Position numbers and translations under genes: made by a program. The notes beneath the pieces were generated by a model that was given only the letters and a program-made list of their open reading frames with translations, had not been told where the DNA came from and did not search any database. From Flavobacteriales bacterium (GTDB lineage: Bacteria; Bacteroidota; Bacteroidia; Flavobacteriales; Flavobacteriaceae), in NCBI GenBank assembly GCA_013205245.1, contig JABMNH010000018.1, positions 1-64,000 of the forward strand: a stretch of 64,000 nucleotides of DNA, given 5' to 3'. Positions 61,351-64,000 of this stretch are shown one piece after another (the stretch's first letter is position 1; the number at the start of each line of letters is the position of its first letter).

Positions 61351-63120
61351 ATGTCTGAACATCACCATAAAGAGACTTTTGTAACTAAATATATTTTTAG
61401 CCAAGACCATAAAATGATATCCAAACAATACCTTATTACAGGTATGTTTATGGGTTTAATAGGCTTATTTATGTCTATGTTATTCCGTTTACAACTATCA
61501 TTTCCAGATACTTCTTTTAGCATTATCGAAGCCTTTTTAGGTAAAGGACAAGACGGAGGTATAATGACCCCCGACACTTATTTATCATTGGTCACAATTC
61601 ACGGTACCATCATGGTGTTTTTTGTGTTGACAGCTGGTTTAAGTGGTACCTTTAGTAACTTATTAATTCCGTTGCAAATTGGTGCACGCGATATGGCTTC
61701 GGGATTGTTAAATATGATTTCTTATTGGCTATTTTTCTTATCAAGTGTTATCATGGTTTTGTCACTTTTTATTGAGACAGGACCTGCATCTGCTGGATGG
61801 ACAATTTACCCACCTTTAAGTGCCTTGCCTCAGGCTATGCCAGGATCTGGATTAGGCATGACCATGTGGTTGGTATCTATGGCAATATTTATTGCTTCGT
61901 CATTATTAGGTGCTTTAAATTATATTGTTACCGTTTTAAATTTACGCACAAAGGGCATGAAAATGACCCGATTACCATTAACAATTTGGACATTTTTTGT
62001 AACGGCCATCATTGGTGTTGTTTCATTTCCAGTATTGTTATCGGCTGCTTTATTATTGGTTTTCGACCGTAGTTTTGGTACATCTTTTTATTTATCAGAT
62101 ATTTTTATCCAAGGAGAAGTCCTACACTACCAAGGCGGTTCTCCCATACTTTTTGAGCACTTATTTTGGTTCTTAGGACACCCAGAAGTTTATATTGTTA
62201 TTTTACCTGCCATGGGTATTGTTTCAGAAGTTATGGCAACCAACGCGCGTAAACCTATTTTTGGGTACCGCGCTATGATAGGTTCAATTATTGCCATCGC
62301 ATTTTTATCAACCGTCGTTTGGGGACATCACATGTTTGTAACAGGTATGAATCCGTTTTTAGGTTCTGTATTTACATTTACCACTTTGCTTATCGCGATA
62401 CCATCGGCTGTAAAAGCTTTTAACTGGATAACCACACTATGGAAAGGGAATTTGCAGCTAAATACGGCAATGTTATTTTCTATAGGGTTTGTTTCTACCT
62501 TTATTACAGGTGGATTAACGGGCATTGTTTTAGGCGATAGCGCTTTAGATATTAACGTTCACGATACTTATTTTGTGGTAGCGCATTTCCATTTAGTGAT
62601 GGGTGTTTCGGCAATTTTCGGCATGTTTGCTGGCGTGTATCATTGGTTTCCAAAAATGTACGGACGCATGATGAATAAAGATTTAGGTTATTTACACTTT
62701 TGGCTGACAGCAATTTCTGCCTATGGCGTATTTTTCCCGATGCATTTTGTCGGTCTAGCCGGATTGCCACGTCGTTATTATACAAACACAGCCTTTCCAA
62801 TATTTGATGACTTGTTACAAATAAATCATGTAATGACAATTTTTGCTTTAATTGGCGGTATTGCACAAATATTATTTTTTGCAAACTTCTTTTTTAGCAT
62901 GAAGAAAGGACCAAAGGCACCACAGAATCCATGGAAATCTAATTCTTTAGAATGGACAACTCCGGTAGAACATATGCACGGAAACTGGCCAGGCGAAATT
63001 CCAGAAGTACACCGTTGGGCTTACGATTATAGCAAAGTTGATGAAAATAACGACTATTATGATGGTAAAGATTTTACACCACAAATAGTCCCTGCCCGCC
63101 CTGGCGAAGAGATGATTTAA
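61351..63120 (+). CDS. coxA: Cytochrome c oxidase subunit I
   Basis: TIHGTIMVFF; HLFWFLGHPEVYIVILPAMGIVSEV; VWGHHMFVTGMNP; HDTYFVVAHFHLVMG. Confidence 0.98.
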   Translation: MSEHHHKETFVTKYIFSQDHKMISKQYLITGMFMGLIGLFMSMLFRLQLSFPDTSFSIIEAFLGKGQDGGIMTPDTYLSLVTIHGTIMVFFVLTAGLSGTFSNLLIPLQIGARDMASGLLNMISYWLFFLSSVIMVLSLFIETGPASAGWTIYPPLSALPQAMPGSGLGMTMWLVSMAIFIASSLLGALNYIVTVLNLRTKGMKMTRLPLTIWTFFVTAIIGVVSFPVLLSAALLLVFDRSFGTSFYLSDIFIQGEVLHYQGGSPILFEHLFWFLGHPEVYIVILPAMGIVSEVMATNARKPIFGYRAMIGSIIAIAFLSTVVWGHHMFVTGMNPFLGSVFTFTTLLIAIPSAVKAFNWITTLWKGNLQLNTAMLFSIGFVSTFITGGLTGIVLGDSALDINVHDTYFVVAHFHLVMGVSAIFGMFAGVYHWFPKMYGRMMNKDLGYLHFWLTAISAYGVFFPMHFVGLAGLPRRYYTNTAFPIFDDLLQINHVMTIFALIGGIAQILFFANFFFSMKKGPKAPQNPWKSNSLEWTTPVEHMHGNWPGEIPEVHRWAYDYSKVDENNDYYDGKDFTPQIVPARPGEEMI

Positions 63121-63143
63121 AAAAAACATCATACAAATTATAC

Positions 63144-63179
63144 AAAATCCTCAAAACACAGTTTTGAGGATTTTTTTTT
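63144..63179 (+). terminator. Intrinsic terminator after act-cox operon
   Basis: ATCCTCAAAAC-ACA-GTTTTGAGGATTTTTTTTT. Confidence 0.95.
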
Positions 63180-63288
63180 GACTTTTAAAATTTTATACTT
63201 AAGGCAGCTATATTTTATTCAATCCTAATCTATTAATCAACAGAATCTTTTATATTTGATACTTCAAGTTAAAAATTAAACACACGCC

Positions 63289-64000
63289 ATGAAAAAAATT
63301 CTAAAAGTATGCCTGATTATCGTTCTAATAATAGCCTTAGGTTTATGGTATTTCACCAACAGTTTAAAGCCTCAATACAGTGGTAATTTAAAACTACAAG
63401 GTTTGTCAGATAAGGTAGAAGTCTATTACGACACCTATGGTATTCCGCATATTTATGCTCAAAATCAAGCCGATGCTTATAGATCTTTAGGTTACATTCA
63501 TGCGCAAGACAGGTTGTGGCAAATGGAGGTTATTAAACGTATTGCCCCAGGACATTTATCAGAAATTTTTGGAAAAAATTTAATTGAGACAGATAAATTT
63601 TTTGCGAGTATGGGCTTAGAAAAAGCAGCCGATAAAACCATTGCTAGCTTAGATAAAAACACAGCACAATACAAACTCACACAATCTTACTTAGAAGGTA
63701 TTAATCAGTTTATAGATTTGGGACCAACACCTGTTGAATATTATATTACAGGCACAAAAAAGCAGCATTTCGATATTCATGATGTTTATAATGTGTTTGG
63801 ATATATGTCTTTTAGTTTTGCCATGGCGCAAAAAGCCGACCCATTTTTTACAGAAGTAAAAAAGAATTTACAACCTATTTATCTTGAAGAATTGGGTTTA
63901 AAACCCGATACTAATACCACTTTAATTCACAACAATTATCAAAATATATCGAGTCCTATTGCAGCAGCAGCAGACAAAATTGCAAACTTAATTCCAACCC
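63289..64000 (+). CDS. Penicillin acylase family protein (3' truncated by window)
   Basis: ATG at 63289, frame open to window end: MKKILKVCLIIVLIIALGLWYFTNSLKPQYSGNLKLQGLSDKVEVYYDTYGIPHIYAQNQADAYRSLGYIHAQDRLWQMEVIKRIAPGHLSEIFG. Confidence 0.9.
   Translation, partial: MKKILKVCLIIVLIIALGLWYFTNSLKPQYSGNLKLQGLSDKVEVYYDTYGIPHIYAQNQADAYRSLGYIHAQDRLWQMEVIKRIAPGHLSEIFGKNLIETDKFFASMGLEKAADKTIASLDKNTAQYKLTQSYLEGINQFIDLGPTPVEYYITGTKKQHFDIHDVYNVFGYMSFSFAMAQKADPFFTEVKKNLQPIYLEELGLKPDTNTTLIHNNYQNISSPIAAAADKIANLIPT

Noticed and set aside
62552-62884. 110-aa minus-strand ORF inside coxA
   Set aside because: Antisense to invariant coxA motifs (HDTYFVVAHFH)
1-64000. CRISPR arrays, tRNA/rRNA genes, transposases, phage, toxin-antitoxin or biosynthetic gene clusters
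   Set aside because: No direct-repeat arrays, tRNA-like cloverleaf with CCA end, integrase/transposase or relevant enzymes noticed in any translated ORF

Overview
AT-rich window of a Flavobacteriaceae-type (Bacteroidota) chromosome, densely packed mostly with core genes. Recognisable blocks: nifU-like/porP-like/gamma-carbonic anhydrase; uppS-bamA-ompH-ompH-murI envelope cluster (minus strand); nadK/CBS/pdxJ; tig; dtd-rsgA; an M49 peptidase; tag; pckA; trmN6-rimM-rpsP; a dnaE with an N-terminal DEDDh exonuclease domain; mpl-like ligase; map; gpmI; a tonB-vanZ-gcvH-sprA-ruvA-maeB-queG-ruvB block; and an alternative complex III operon (actABCDEF) running into coxB-coxA, ending in a truncated penicillin acylase gene. 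I see no CRISPR array, phage, transposase, rRNA, tRNA or defence/biosynthetic island, and nothing I would honestly call a new multi-gene system. The most interesting signals are local: (1) a remB-like gliding-gene remnant (signal peptide, then stop/frameshift, then outer-membrane C-terminus) left out of the ORF track; (2) a recent-looking in-gene duplication of the cytochrome c domain in ActA with a 68-bp perfectly identical core; (3) a DnaE whose PHP metal motif looks degraded while the fused DEDDh exonuclease looks intact; (4) a REP/MITE-like palindromic element between convergent genes; (5) a hairpin in the short rpsP leader; (6) an unlisted 40-aa Cys-rich membrane protein after tig; (7) a possible leaderless transcript. 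All identities are from reading translations and recall of families; no searches were run.
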